Shown piece after piece: positions 9,328 to 18,398 of a stretch of DNA of 64,000 nucleotides. Both the position numbers and the translations under genes were made by a program. Source of the stretch: Gemmatimonadota bacterium (GTDB lineage Bacteria > Gemmatimonadota > Gemmatimonadetes > Longimicrobiales > Gaopeijiaceae); assembly GCA_028875075.1 (NCBI GenBank), contig JAPPGF010000031.1:104294-168293 (forward strand). The letters run 5' to 3'. How positions within the stretch are numbered: the first letter of the stretch is position 1; each line of letters begins with the position of its first letter. A model generated the notes under the pieces. The model was not told where the DNA came from. It worked only from the letters and a program-made list of their open reading frames with translations, and ran no database searches.

Positions 9328-10554
9328 TCAATCGCTGACCGAGTAGCCCAGGCTCCGGCCCACCAGCTTGTTCGGATCGGCATCGGGCTTGGGCACGTAC
9401 TTGTCCACGTGCCCGCTGTCGAAGTTGACCACGTAGACGTTGCCGTCTTGGTCCACGTCTATCTGGTGCGGTCGGGCCATGCCTCCGGGCGCTCGCCCCG
9501 ACTCATTCTCCCACCGCTCCGGGGATCCCGGCGGCCCGAACCCTCGCGATGTGAAGCCGTACGTACCCCAGCCGTATTGGTACTCGCCACTCGTGTTGAA
9601 CTTCATGATCCGATTCAACACCGCAGAGGTCACCCAGACCGCGTCGTTCTCGTCAACGCTCACGTCGACGGGGAAATAAATGTCAGGCCACTCCTCGATG
9701 TACTCACCCTCCGCCGTGAACACCTGGACTCGGCTGTTGCCACGGTCTGCCACGTAGACTCGGCCTTCCCGGTCCACGTCTACGCCGTGCAGCAGGTCGA
9801 ACTGCCCGGGGCCGCTCCCGAGTTCTCCCCATTCCATCACGTACTCGCCGTCCGCATCGTATTTGACGATGCGGGAGTTCCAATATCCGTCGGCAAGCAG
9901 GAAGCTCCCGTCCGGCAGGAACGCCAGCGAGGCGTTCTGACCGAAGTCGAGCGGACCCGGGTTCGGGTTGGCCCGTACCTCGTCTCGCGTCCCCACGGGG
10001 TTCGGATCCCGGAGCTGCATCACCAACTCGCTGCCGTCATTGCTGAACTTCAGGATCTGCTCGTGGACTCCGTTGCCCCCGCGCTCGACCAGCCACACGT
10101 GGCGCTCCGGATCGTAGGGGCTGATATACAGCGCGTGCGGCCGGTTGAAGATCGAGTCCCACTGCGACCACCGCTCGATGATGTTGCCGTCACCGTCGAC
10201 GACGACGACGTAGTTCGTGCCGCCGGGCCGCTCCACGGGCCGCATTTCCGCAGGAATCCGCTCCCCACTGACGCCGGCCATCGACGTGGCTCCCATGTCC
10301 CCCCACATCCCGACGATGATCCGGTCCGGGGTGTCCGCCGCGACCGCCCCGCCCTGTCCCCAGGTCCAGTTCTCGTCGTGGTCCGGTGCTGGCTTCCACC
10401 AATCCGCCACGGCGTTGTACTCCCCCGTCCTCTCGTCGCCGCCCTTCTGAATCATGGCCTGACCCGTTGCGGCCTCGTTCTCTGCGGCACAACCGGACAA
10501 TCCGAACGTCCCGACCGTGGCGAACAAGGCCACGACACTGGTCTTCATCTTCAT
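9328..10554 (-). CDS. NHL-repeat beta-propeller lipoprotein
   Basis: A 408-residue predicted lipoprotein: hydrophobic N-terminus followed by lipobox GLSGC at residues 18-22. The rest reads as a six-bladed NHL propeller, with blade motifs RPHALYISP, ASLAFLPDGSFLLADGYWNSRIVKYDADG, LLHGVDVDREGRVYVADRGNSRVQVF, PVDVSVDENDAVWVTSAVLNRIMKF and RPHQIDVDQDGNVYVVNFDSGHVDKY. The closest enzyme fold is peptidyl-alpha-hydroxyglycine alpha-amidating lyase, but I cannot confirm its metal ligands. It lies upstream of susC on the same strand with a 434-base gap, so it may be a separate unit. Family assignment firm; role unknown. Confidence 0.85.
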   Translation of the reverse strand: MKMKTSVVALFATVGTFGLSGCAAENEAATGQAMIQKGGDERTGEYNAVADWWKPAPDHDENWTWGQGGAVAADTPDRIIVGMWGDMGATSMAGVSGERIPAEMRPVERPGGTNYVVVVDGDGNIIERWSQWDSIFNRPHALYISPYDPERHVWLVERGGNGVHEQILKFSNDGSELVMQLRDPNPVGTRDEVRANPNPGPLDFGQNASLAFLPDGSFLLADGYWNSRIVKYDADGEYVMEWGELGSGPGQFDLLHGVDVDREGRVYVADRGNSRVQVFTAEGEYIEEWPDIYFPVDVSVDENDAVWVTSAVLNRIMKFNTSGEYQYGWGTYGFTSRGFGPPGSPERWENESGRAPGGMARPHQIDVDQDGNVYVVNFDSGHVDKYVPKPDADPNKLVGRSLGYSVSD

Positions 10555-10913
10555 GACGCCTCTCTCTTTTGACCCACGGGGTCTCCTCAGTGGAGAATCC
10601 GTGTGTTGACGTGCTACGGCCTGACCGGAGCGGCAGGCGGGCTATGTCCCCGTGGAGCGGTCATGTCTAAGGGAGGGAAAGCGTGGCTGGAGCCAGCCAC
10701 ACGACGCCTGCACACGCGCCAGATCCCGCTCGAACAGCCACGTTTCGGTCGCAAAATTCCCCCAGCCCCGAGGCAACGCACGCGACCTTCTGTGCCTCTA
10801 ACCGAGTCGCCAACCCACCGGCGATCTGGCAGTCCACGAATGCTTGCAATTATTGCGCATGTTAGCCGGGGCGTTCGTCGAGTGTCAAGAAACAGCCCAC
10901 GGGGGCCCTGTCG
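10555..10913. other. 359-base gap between gmhB-like gene and NHL gene
   Basis: No supported gene. The part next to 10554 carries a GAGAGAGG ribosome site for the NHL gene. The gap also holds the hairpin listed at 10683-10700. Nothing else stands out. Confidence 0.4.
10683..10700 (-). terminator. Hairpin downstream of the valS-gmhB operon
   Basis: GTGGCTGG-AG-CCAGCCAC is an 18-base perfect inverted repeat. On the minus strand the second arm is followed by GCTTTCCCT, a weak U-tract. It sits 214 bases past the gmhB-like stop. It could instead be a binding palindrome for the NHL gene promoter. Confidence 0.35.
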
Positions 10914-11489
10914 CTATCCCTCCGCGATCGAGGGCGAGCGCTGATCACGCAAGATCAGCTCGGCCGCAGCCGGGAGATCGTCCGCGACCCAGAAGCCCGA
11001 AGGCAGATCGGCCTCGGCCGCCGCACCGTGGCCGGTCCGCACAAGGATGCCCTGCCCGGCGAGGCTGACCGCCGGGATGACGTCGGTGAGCTTGTCCCCT
11101 ACGTAGTACGAGGCCGCCGGGTCCACCCCCAGGGCGGTGGTCGCGCGGCGATAGAGCCCAGTGCCCGGCTTTCGACAGTCACAGTGACCGTGGTAGTCGG
11201 GATGATGGGGGCAGTAGTAGGTCGCATCCACGCGCGCCCCCGCGGATTCGAGGACCTCGTCCAGCCTGGCCGCCACGGCCCGGTATTCGTTCTCGCCGTA
11301 GAGCCCTCGCGCGATGCCTGACTGATTGGTGACCACGACGACCGTGAGGCGGGCCTCATTCAGGCGCCGGATCGCGTCGCCGGCCCCAGGGATCAGCGTG
11401 AGCCGATCGGGGTCGGCCAGGTAGTGCGGATCCGTAACTACGGTACCGTCCCGGTCGAGGAAAACGGCGGGCCGGGGACGGCCGGTCAC
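10914..11489 (-). CDS. gmhB: D-glycero-D-manno-heptose 1,7-bisphosphate 7-phosphatase-like HAD phosphatase
   Basis: HAD-superfamily IIIA phosphatase of 191 residues. GmhB removes the 7-phosphate from heptose bisphosphate in the ADP-heptose pathway for LPS inner core. Seen here: catalytic FLDRDGTVV (residues 10-18), the TNQSGIARG loop, the zinc-binding loop with C-P-H-H-P-x9-C-x-C (residues about 93-108), RKPG and the metal-binding YVGDKLTD. The GTG start overlaps the preceding gene's stop by 4 bases. The histidinol-phosphatase half of HisB is the nearest alternative, but no his genes are nearby. No other heptose gene is in the window. Confidence 0.85.
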   Translation of the reverse strand: MTGRPRPAVFLDRDGTVVTDPHYLADPDRLTLIPGAGDAIRRLNEARLTVVVVTNQSGIARGLYGENEYRAVAARLDEVLESAGARVDATYYCPHHPDYHGHCDCRKPGTGLYRRATTALGVDPAASYYVGDKLTDVIPAVSLAGQGILVRTGHGAAAEADLPSGFWVADDLPAAAELILRDQRSPSIAEG

Positions 11490-12835
11490 AACCCGGCGCC
11501 GAGAAAGGCCGGCAGAGTACGCCGTGCCCTTCCCAGGAGCCCCCTCTCGCCCGGCTCGCCAGCCGGCCCAAGCGAGTCGACGGGAACGCCGACGCTGTCC
11601 GGCCGCGCCTCGGGCTCTGGCCCCGCGCCGAGGGAATCCGGGGCCGCTTCGGGGGTCGGCGCCGCCGGGGGCACACGCACGATGGTATCCTGTCCGCCAC
11701 CCGAGGCGACGCCGTTGATGTTCATGACCCCTGTCACCGTCACCTGGTATGGCTCCTCGGCAGCGAGGGGTCGGTCGAGCGGAGCCATCAGCTCCCGACT
11801 GGGCAGCGGCAATCCGCCCGGAAGCCCCGCCCGCTCCTGTGCGGCCGGGCCCGGCGTGGAATCCGGCGGCGGCGGGCCGCTCTCCTGCGCCGGTTCCGCT
11901 GCGGCGCTGTCGGCGGTCGCGGCCAGCGAATCGAGCACGGCTGCCCAGCCCGCGGGCTGAAGCAGCCGGACGACCGAGGGCGCGGATCGGCCCTCCAGGG
12001 CTTCGAGAGAGACCGCGGCGCCGGCGTCGTCCGCAGCGAGGTAGTCGTCGAATGAGAGTCGCAGAAGGCTGGAGTCGGCCACCTGGACGGCGACGAGCCG
12101 CGCCGGCGTCGTGTCCGGTTCGAGCACCATGACGTCGGTGATCAGCGTGTCCCCGGCGTTGATCCGTACCTCTTGATCGCCCTGCGGCTCGGTCGGATCC
12201 AGGGCGAAGTCGCGGTCACGATCCTGGAACGCGACCAGGCGATACGGGCCATCGGGGACGTAGCGGAAGTAGAAGAGCCCGTCCGCGTCGCTGCGGGCGA
12301 CGTACGGCACCGTGTCGGCCACGGGCGAGCCCGGAAGCAGCGCGAGGTTCGCGTCCTGGACCGGCCGGCCCGTGATTCTGTCCAGCACTTGCCCGGCGAG
12401 CGCGTTCTCGATGAGTTCCGCTCCCGTGGAGAAGGCCAACTCGAACGGCTCCGACATCTGGTTCCGGAACAGGTCCACGAAGACGGGCAACACGGTCACA
12501 CGGTAGACCAGGCCGGGACGCAGGCCGCCCTCGACCGAAACCCGTAGAGCGTCGCCGTTGTGATCCACGCGCACGGCCCCCGTGCGGGGCGACAAGAGGA
12601 CGGCCCCTTCGAGCGTTCCGCTGGCGATCTGTTCGCTGATCCGCTCGCTGAAGCGCAACTCGATCGCGATGTCCGGGGACTCCACGAGCGCTCCAGGAGC
12701 CGGTGAGGTGGCAACCACGACCGGCGGCCGCTGGTCGGGCGGACCCCCGCTGGGGCTTCCCGGGCGGGCGCACGCGACGGCCAGGGCAGACGCCATCGCC
12801 GCTGCCGGCACAAGGGCGGACCCCTTTGCGATCAT
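11486..12835 (-). CDS. Ig-like domain lipoprotein with carboxypeptidase-like fold
   Basis: A 449-residue predicted exported lipoprotein with lipobox AVAC at residues 19-22 and a proline-rich linker. An N-terminal SbsA-type Ig-like domain (about 36-140) has the typical IELRFSERI and VYRVTVLPVF strands. A prealbumin-like repeat follows (about 145-225, ITGRPVQDANLALLPG and GLFYFRYVPDGPYRLVAFQDRD). The rest is a low-complexity Pro/Ala/Glu-rich region (about 300-450). The start codon overlaps the valS stop (ATGA) and its own stop overlaps the gmhB start, so translation of all three is probably coupled. Function unknown; likely a periplasmic or surface structural or adhesion protein. Confidence 0.75.
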   Translation of the reverse strand: MIAKGSALVPAAAMASALAVACARPGSPSGGPPDQRPPVVVATSPAPGALVESPDIAIELRFSERISEQIASGTLEGAVLLSPRTGAVRVDHNGDALRVSVEGGLRPGLVYRVTVLPVFVDLFRNQMSEPFELAFSTGAELIENALAGQVLDRITGRPVQDANLALLPGSPVADTVPYVARSDADGLFYFRYVPDGPYRLVAFQDRDRDFALDPTEPQGDQEVRINAGDTLITDVMVLEPDTTPARLVAVQVADSSLLRLSFDDYLAADDAGAAVSLEALEGRSAPSVVRLLQPAGWAAVLDSLAATADSAAAEPAQESGPPPPDSTPGPAAQERAGLPGGLPLPSRELMAPLDRPLAAEEPYQVTVTGVMNINGVASGGGQDTIVRVPPAAPTPEAAPDSLGAGPEPEARPDSVGVPVDSLGPAGEPGERGLLGRARRTLPAFLGAGL

Positions 12836-15609
12836 CGGCCGGAGTCCCTGTGCGCGCGACCTCCGAGTGTCGTCAGCTTCTCGCGCAGCTTGGCGAGCTC
12901 TTCCCCGAGTGAGATCGCCCTCTCTCGTTCCCTGTCGACCACGTCCGGTGGGGCGCGCGAAACGAATTGTTCGTTGGCCAGGCGCTCGTCCGTCTGAGCG
13001 AGCTGGCGCTCCTTGCGCGAGATCTCCCCGTGCATCCGCGCGCGCTCACGATCCAGGTCGATCACGCCTTCCAGGGGGAGGCAGAGCTCCAGTTCACCCC
13101 CCTGCAGCACGGCGTGCGCTCCGACCGTGTCCGGGCCGGCGCGCCCCCAACGCAGTCGGTCGACCTTGGCCAAGCGGGCAAGAGCGGCCCGCTGTGCCCC
13201 GACCGTGGCGCGCAGATCACCGTTGGCCCAGATCACGAGCGGGATCAACTGTCCCTCGGCGACCCCGTACTCCTTACGCAGGCTGCGCACGGCGCCCACG
13301 AGTTCCTGGAGGGCGCCCATGTGCGCTTCGCTCTGCTCGTCGCGCAGTGCGGCGTCCGCGCGCGGCCACGGGGCCGTGACCAGTGTGTCCGGCCGCCACA
13401 CGCTCTCGGGCCACGGCAACTCGCGCCAGAGCGCCTCGGTCACGAAGGGCACGATGGGATGCAGAAGACGGCAGACCCCGTCCAAGACGGTGACCAGCGT
13501 GGTGCGTGCGGCCTGCCGGCTCGCTTCGCCCGCCTCCCCCTTGAGGCGCGGCTTGACCAGCTCCACGTACCAGTCGGCGACCTCCCCCCAGAAGAAGTGG
13601 TAGAGCCCGTCCGTGGCCTCGTGCAGCCGGAAGCGCTCCAACTCGGTCGTGGTCGTCTCGGCCGCCGCCTGGAGGCGCGACAGGATCCAGCGGTCTTCGA
13701 GTGCGAGGTCGGCATGTACATCCGCCAGCGGCCGGACGGGGCCTTCTCCCAGCGACAGGAGCGCGAACCGCCCCGCGTTCCACAGCTTGTTGACGAAGTT
13801 TCGCCCCGGGGCGAAGGAGGCCTCCACATCGTTGTGGTCCAGATAGATGTCGGTCCCGACCGCGCAAGCACTCACGACCGTGAAGCGCATCGCGTCGGCT
13901 CCGAAGCGGTCGACCACCTCGAGCGGGTCGATCCCGTTGCCGAGCGATTTTGACATCTTCCGGCCCCGCATGTCGCGCACCGTCCCCGTCAGGAACACGT
14001 CCCGGAAGGGCACCTCGCCCATGAAATGCAGTCCGGACATGATCATGCGCGCCACCCAGAAGAACAGGATCTCGGGCGCGGTAACCAGCGTGTGCCCCGG
14101 ATAGAACGCCTTCAGGTCGTCCGTCGGGTCGGGCCAGCCGAACGTGGAGAAGGGCCACAGCCAGGAGCTGAACCAAGTGTCCAAGACATCGGGGTCCTGC
14201 CTGAGCCCCTCGGACCCGCACCCGGCACAGGAAGTCGGGTCCTCACGCGCCACCGTCATCTCGCCGCACTCGTCGCAGTACCAGACCGGGATCCGGTGAC
14301 CCCACCAGAGCTGTCGGGAGATGCACCAGTCCCGGATGTTCTCCAGCCAGTGTTCGTAGACCTTCTTCCAGCGCTCGGGAGTGAACTTCACCGTACCGTC
14401 TCGCGAAGCGGCGAGAGCCGGTTCGGCGAGCGGTCTCATGCGTACGAACCACTGCTTGCTGAGCCGCGGCTCCACCACGGTATCGCACCGGTAGCAGCGC
14501 GGGACCGCGTGCGTATGCGTGTCCGACCCCGCCGTCAGCCCTTCCCGCTCGAGCGCAGCCAGAACCGCGGCGCGCGCCTCGAGCCGCTCCATGCCACGGA
14601 ACGGCTCGGGCACGGCGTCATTCATGCGCGCCTCCGGGGTCATCACCGTGAGCAGGGGCAGGCCGGTGCGATTCGCGATCTCGAAATCGTTGGGATCATG
14701 CGCCGGGGTCACCTTGACCATGCCCGAACCGAACTCGGGATTGACGAACGAGTCGGCGACAACCGGAATCGTGCGACCCGTCAGCGGCAGCCTGACCTCG
14801 GCGCCTATCAACTCTCGGTAGCGCTCGTCCTCCGGATGCACGGCCACACCGGTGTCCCCGAGCATCGTTTCGGGCCGGGTCGTCGCCACGGTGAGGGCCC
14901 ATCCGCCCGCCGGCAGGGGCACGACGGCCTCTGCACCGCGCCCGGCCGCCCGCTCGGCCGCGGCGCAGGCCGACTGCGCCAGCGGGTAGCGGATGCTCCA
15001 CAGGCGACCCTCGACCTCCCCGGCCTCGGCTTCCTCGTTCGAGAGCGCGGTGAGACAGCGCGGACACCAGTTGATGATATACTCGCCGCGGTAGACGAGA
15101 CCTTCCTCATAGAGGCGCACGAACACCTCGCGCACGGCCCGGCTGAGTCCCGGATCGAGCGTGAAGGCCGTACGCTCCCAGTCGCACGAGCACCCGATGG
15201 CCTCGAGCTGCTTCAGTATCGTCCCGCCCGTCTCGCGCACGAATGCCCAGACGCGCTCGACGAATGCCTGACGTCCCAGGTCCAGGCGGGTCTTTCCTTG
15301 CGCAGCGAGCTGCCGCTCCACGACGTTTTGCGTGGCGATGCCGGCGTGGTCCGTGCCCGGCAGCCATTCGGCGGCGCGGCCCTGCATGCGCCGCCATCGG
15401 ATGAGCACATCCTGGATCGTGTTGTTGAGCCCGTGCCCCATGTGGAGCACCGCCGTGACGTTCGGCGGGGGGATAACGATGACGTAAGGATCGCGCCCGT
15501 CCTCGAGCACTGCGGAGGGGCGAACGTGGAACCGTCCCTGCTCGCGCCATTCGCCGTACAGGGGGGCCTCGATGGCGCGCGTGTCCAGGCGCGGCGGCAG
15601 TTCCTTCAC
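12832..15609 (-). CDS. valS: Valine--tRNA ligase
   Basis: Charges tRNA-Val, a class I synthetase with editing. Key motifs: PPPNVTAVLHMGHG (HIGH motif), the editing domain with TTRPETMLGDTGVAVHPED, a zinc-like C-x2-C ... C-x2-C cluster (CDECGEM ... CAGCGSE), DVLDTWFSS, and RKMSKSLGN (KMSKS). The C-terminal coiled-coil arm carries the usual charged heptads (about 850-920). I chose the GTG at 15609 (VKELPPRLD), which has GGGAG at good spacing; upstream residues in frame look non-coding. About 925 residues, normal length. First gene of a three-gene operon. Confidence 0.96.
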   Translation of the reverse strand: MKELPPRLDTRAIEAPLYGEWREQGRFHVRPSAVLEDGRDPYVIVIPPPNVTAVLHMGHGLNNTIQDVLIRWRRMQGRAAEWLPGTDHAGIATQNVVERQLAAQGKTRLDLGRQAFVERVWAFVRETGGTILKQLEAIGCSCDWERTAFTLDPGLSRAVREVFVRLYEEGLVYRGEYIINWCPRCLTALSNEEAEAGEVEGRLWSIRYPLAQSACAAAERAAGRGAEAVVPLPAGGWALTVATTRPETMLGDTGVAVHPEDERYRELIGAEVRLPLTGRTIPVVADSFVNPEFGSGMVKVTPAHDPNDFEIANRTGLPLLTVMTPEARMNDAVPEPFRGMERLEARAAVLAALEREGLTAGSDTHTHAVPRCYRCDTVVEPRLSKQWFVRMRPLAEPALAASRDGTVKFTPERWKKVYEHWLENIRDWCISRQLWWGHRIPVWYCDECGEMTVAREDPTSCAGCGSEGLRQDPDVLDTWFSSWLWPFSTFGWPDPTDDLKAFYPGHTLVTAPEILFFWVARMIMSGLHFMGEVPFRDVFLTGTVRDMRGRKMSKSLGNGIDPLEVVDRFGADAMRFTVVSACAVGTDIYLDHNDVEASFAPGRNFVNKLWNAGRFALLSLGEGPVRPLADVHADLALEDRWILSRLQAAAETTTTELERFRLHEATDGLYHFFWGEVADWYVELVKPRLKGEAGEASRQAARTTLVTVLDGVCRLLHPIVPFVTEALWRELPWPESVWRPDTLVTAPWPRADAALRDEQSEAHMGALQELVGAVRSLRKEYGVAEGQLIPLVIWANGDLRATVGAQRAALARLAKVDRLRWGRAGPDTVGAHAVLQGGELELCLPLEGVIDLDRERARMHGEISRKERQLAQTDERLANEQFVSRAPPDVVDRERERAISLGEELAKLREKLTTLGGRAHRDSGR

Positions 15610-16055
15610 TAGACGCGCTCCCTGAAGGTCACCACGCGGTCGGACTCGATGTCCAGGGCCGAGCGGCTTCGAGCATCGAGACACGGCTCCAAAGCAACGG
15701 CCCCGGCCGTGGGTGCCGGAGCCGACCGGGGATTACCACACGCCGCGGACCGAGTTCCTCCGGACCTCCGCGACCGTAGGAGCCCAACCGCCCCCCAAGA
15801 ACTGCTTCCCGCTCCAAGCGCGGCCGGGCGCTACGTCGATATGCTCGGGCGCCGGCCCAGGGCCTGGCGACTACAGACGTCAGCAACTCGTGCCCAGGGG
15901 CCGCGGATGGCCATGGCCCGTCAACGGATGCCCGGGAGCGGGCAAGGCATGCGCGGGCGGGCGGCCCGCAATCGGTACGGGGCACCGTCCCGTGGTGTAC
16001 AGTCCCTCTCTCGAGCGCTCCATCACCTGCCACGAAAACTCCTGGAGGAGCCACG
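15610..16055. other. 446-base divergent intergenic region
   Basis: Separates valS (minus) and the nitroreductase gene (plus), so it must contain both promoters. I see no T-box-like leader, no convincing sigma-70 pair and no supported small gene. GGAGGAG at 16044-16050 is the nitroreductase ribosome site. Confidence 0.4.
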
Positions 16056-16658
16056 ATGATCAAGAAGGCTCGGACGGACCACCCTGTTCAGGAGGAGATC
16101 GCCTCCCGCTGGAGTCCCTACGGGTTCAGCGCTCAACCAGTGTCGAGCGAGGAGCTCTGTTCCCTGTTCGAGGCCGCCCGCTGGGCTGCTTCCTCCTATA
16201 ACGAGCAGCCCTGGAGCTACTTGGTCGCCGTCCGGGATGACAAGGACGAATACGAGAAGGCACTCTCGTGCCTGTCCGAAGCCAACCGGCAATGGGCGAG
16301 CACCGCGCCGGTCTTGGGTTTCGCCGTCGCCCACCTCCGATTCAACCGCAATGGTCGGCCCAATCGAGTAGCACTGCATGACGTCGGGATGGCTTCCGCC
16401 AACCTTTGTCTGGAAGCGGCGGCCAGAAGAATCTTCATCCATCAGATGGCCGGCATCCTGCCCGAGCGGGTTCGAGAAATCTACCGCGTGCCGCCAGATC
16501 ACGAGGTGGTCAGCGGCCTAGCCATCGGATACGCGGCCGGGCCCGAACAGTTGGCCGATCCGTACAAGCAGCGCGATCTGGCGCCGCGCTCGCGCAAGCC
16601 GCTGAGCCAGTTCGTGTTCGGAGCAACATGGGCATCACCTTGCGACTGGGTCCGCTAG
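16056..16658 (+). CDS. Nitroreductase-family protein
   Basis: FMN-dependent oxidoreductase of 200 residues, cytoplasmic, probably NAD(P)H-using. Family marks: the RWSPYGFSAQPVS opening, FEAARWAASSYNEQPWSY (FMN-binding Arg/Ser region, residues about 38-55), HDVGMASANLCLEAA, and GYAAGPEQL near the end. A GGAGGAG ribosome site precedes the ATG. The natural substrate (nitro compounds, quinones, flavins or other) cannot be told. It stands alone as first of three plus-strand genes. Confidence 0.9.
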   Translation: MIKKARTDHPVQEEIASRWSPYGFSAQPVSSEELCSLFEAARWAASSYNEQPWSYLVAVRDDKDEYEKALSCLSEANRQWASTAPVLGFAVAHLRFNRNGRPNRVALHDVGMASANLCLEAAARRIFIHQMAGILPERVREIYRVPPDHEVVSGLAIGYAAGPEQLADPYKQRDLAPRSRKPLSQFVFGATWASPCDWVR

Positions 16659-16724
16659 AGCTGTGCTGCGTGCCGGCCGGGGCGCCCCCCGGTCAAGCCA
16701 AGCGCGGCACAATGAGATCAGACG

Positions 16725-17462
16725 GTGTTTGAGTATTTCTCGCCGTACTACGACGGAGGTCCGTTCCGGCTCTTCGGCGCTTCGCACGTCGCCGCGATCG
16801 CCGTCATCGTCACGGCTGCCACGGCCCTTGTAGGCTCTGCCCGCGCCGGAAGCGCCCGGAGGAGAAGACGCCTCAGGTTCGCTCTCGCCCTTGTTCTGCT
16901 GCTGAACGAGGTCGGCTGGCATCTCTGGAACCTGAGTTCGGGCTCCTGGGCGCTCGAGCGAATGCTCCCTCTGCACATGTGCGCTGCCATGGTCTGGATC
17001 ACGGTGGCGGCGCTGCTCCTGGAGAAACGCGCGCTTTATCCGATGCTCTACTTCTTCGGCATCGCGGGCGCGGCTCAAGCGCTGATCACCCCCGATCTGG
17101 GAGCCTTCGGTTTCCCTCACTACCGGTTCTTTCAAACGATGTTGTCGCACGGCCTGCTCGTGACGGGCGGGCTGTGGGTAGTTACGGTGGAGCGCTGGCG
17201 GCCGACCGCTCGGTCCCTGGCAGCCGTCCTGCTCGGACTGAACGCCTACGCCCTTGTGATCCTGTGGGTCAACATGCGGATCGGGAGCAACTACCTCTTC
17301 TTGGCTCGCAAGCCGGGGGGCGCTTCCTTGATGGATTTCTTTCCGGAGTGGCCCTGGTATCTGTTGATTCTGGAGGGCTTGACCATTGTCATCTTGACGC
17401 TGATGTATCTGTCCGTTCGCAGTCGGCCCGAACCGCAGGCCCAACACCTCGTCTGGCCGTGA
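16725..17462 (+). CDS. YwaF-like (TIGR02206 family) integral membrane protein
   Basis: A 245-residue inner-membrane protein, GTG start, with about seven hydrophobic helices. Signature stretches are FEYFSPYYDGGPFRLFG at the start, EVGWHLWNLSSGSW, LPLHMCAAMVW and the pair PHYRFFQTMLSHG and NYLFLARKPGGASLMDFFPEWPWY. These match the TIGR02206 family of membrane proteins without a known job. The following vanX-like gene begins 116 bases after its stop on the same strand. Confidence 0.8.
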   Translation: MFEYFSPYYDGGPFRLFGASHVAAIAVIVTAATALVGSARAGSARRRRRLRFALALVLLLNEVGWHLWNLSSGSWALERMLPLHMCAAMVWITVAALLLEKRALYPMLYFFGIAGAAQALITPDLGAFGFPHYRFFQTMLSHGLLVTGGLWVVTVERWRPTARSLAAVLLGLNAYALVILWVNMRIGSNYLFLARKPGGASLMDFFPEWPWYLLILEGLTIVILTLMYLSVRSRPEPQAQHLVWP

Positions 17463-17578
17463 GGCTCTTGAGCGAGATGTCGCGGACAGCGCCGAGGAGG
17501 GAGCGCCGAACCCGCGGCGCCGCACCGGACCTCGCCGACCGGAGCGTTCGAGAAGGGAGGCCGGCACGACGCCCCGTG

Positions 17579-18325
17579 ATGCCTCGATTCCGCCCGGTCC
17601 GTTGTCTGCTCGCCCCCGCCCTCTTGCTTGCCCTTGCCGGTCCCGGTTGTGGCCACACCGCCAACGCCGGCCCCTTCCGCATTGAACTCCGCAGGCCGGT
17701 CGAAGAGCTCGAAGTCGAGGCGCTGGCCGCCGTCCCTCCGCCGGAAGGGGGAGAGAAGCTGCGGCCGGACCTGGTCGACCTCTCGCTACTGGACCCGGCG
17801 CTGCGATTCGACATCCGCTACGCTGGAAGCAACAACTTCATGGGCGCGCCCTTCTACAGGAGTGGTATGGCCTATCTTCAGCGGCCGGTGGCCGAAGCCC
17901 TGGTCAAAGCCCATAGGGAATTGCTGCAGCAGGGCTTCGGTTTGCTGGTCTTCGACGCCTATCGTCCCTGGTACGTCACCTGGATGTTCTGGGAGGGGAC
18001 TCCGGAGAGCCTCCGGCATTTCGTGGCCAATCCGGCGTCCGGGTCGCGGCACAACCGCGGCGCGGCGGTCGATCTGACCCTCTATCACATAGCATCGGGA
18101 TCACTAGCTGCCATGGGCAGCGGATACGACGAATTCACTGAACGCTCCCACATCGACTACCAGGGAGTGAGCGCCGAGGAGCGTGAGAACAGGGATCGCC
18201 TGAGGGCCGTGATGGAAAAGCATGGCTTCAGCGTCTACGCAAACGAATGGTGGCACTTCGACCACCGGGACTGGGCCGAGTATCCGATCCTCAATCTGAC
18301 GTTCGAGGAGCTGGGAGCCCCCTAG
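17579..18325 (+). CDS. D-alanyl-D-alanine dipeptidase (VanX/DdpX type), predicted lipoprotein
   Basis: Zinc dipeptidase of the M15D family that splits D-Ala-D-Ala, in peptidoglycan turnover. The 248-residue product starts with a signal and lipobox-like AGPGC (residues about 19-23), so it is probably anchored in the envelope. Catalytic motifs: SRHNRGAAVDLTL (SxHxxGxAxD, zinc His and Asp), ERSHIDY and the EWWHFD motif (catalytic Glu, zinc His). Also FDAYRPW and YRSGMAYLQRPVAEAL. The longer frame back to 16979 runs inside the YwaF gene and is not coding. No vanH/vanA neighbours, so a resistance cluster is unlikely; recycling of wall peptides is more plausible. Confidence 0.88.
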   Translation: MPRFRPVRCLLAPALLLALAGPGCGHTANAGPFRIELRRPVEELEVEALAAVPPPEGGEKLRPDLVDLSLLDPALRFDIRYAGSNNFMGAPFYRSGMAYLQRPVAEALVKAHRELLQQGFGLLVFDAYRPWYVTWMFWEGTPESLRHFVANPASGSRHNRGAAVDLTLYHIASGSLAAMGSGYDEFTERSHIDYQGVSAEERENRDRLRAVMEKHGFSVYANEWWHFDHRDWAEYPILNLTFEELGAP

Positions 18326-18398
18326 GGCGAGCGAGCGACTTCCCGGACCGGATCCCGAACGGATCCGCGCGGCCTGCCCGGCTCGGGATGAAGAGCGT

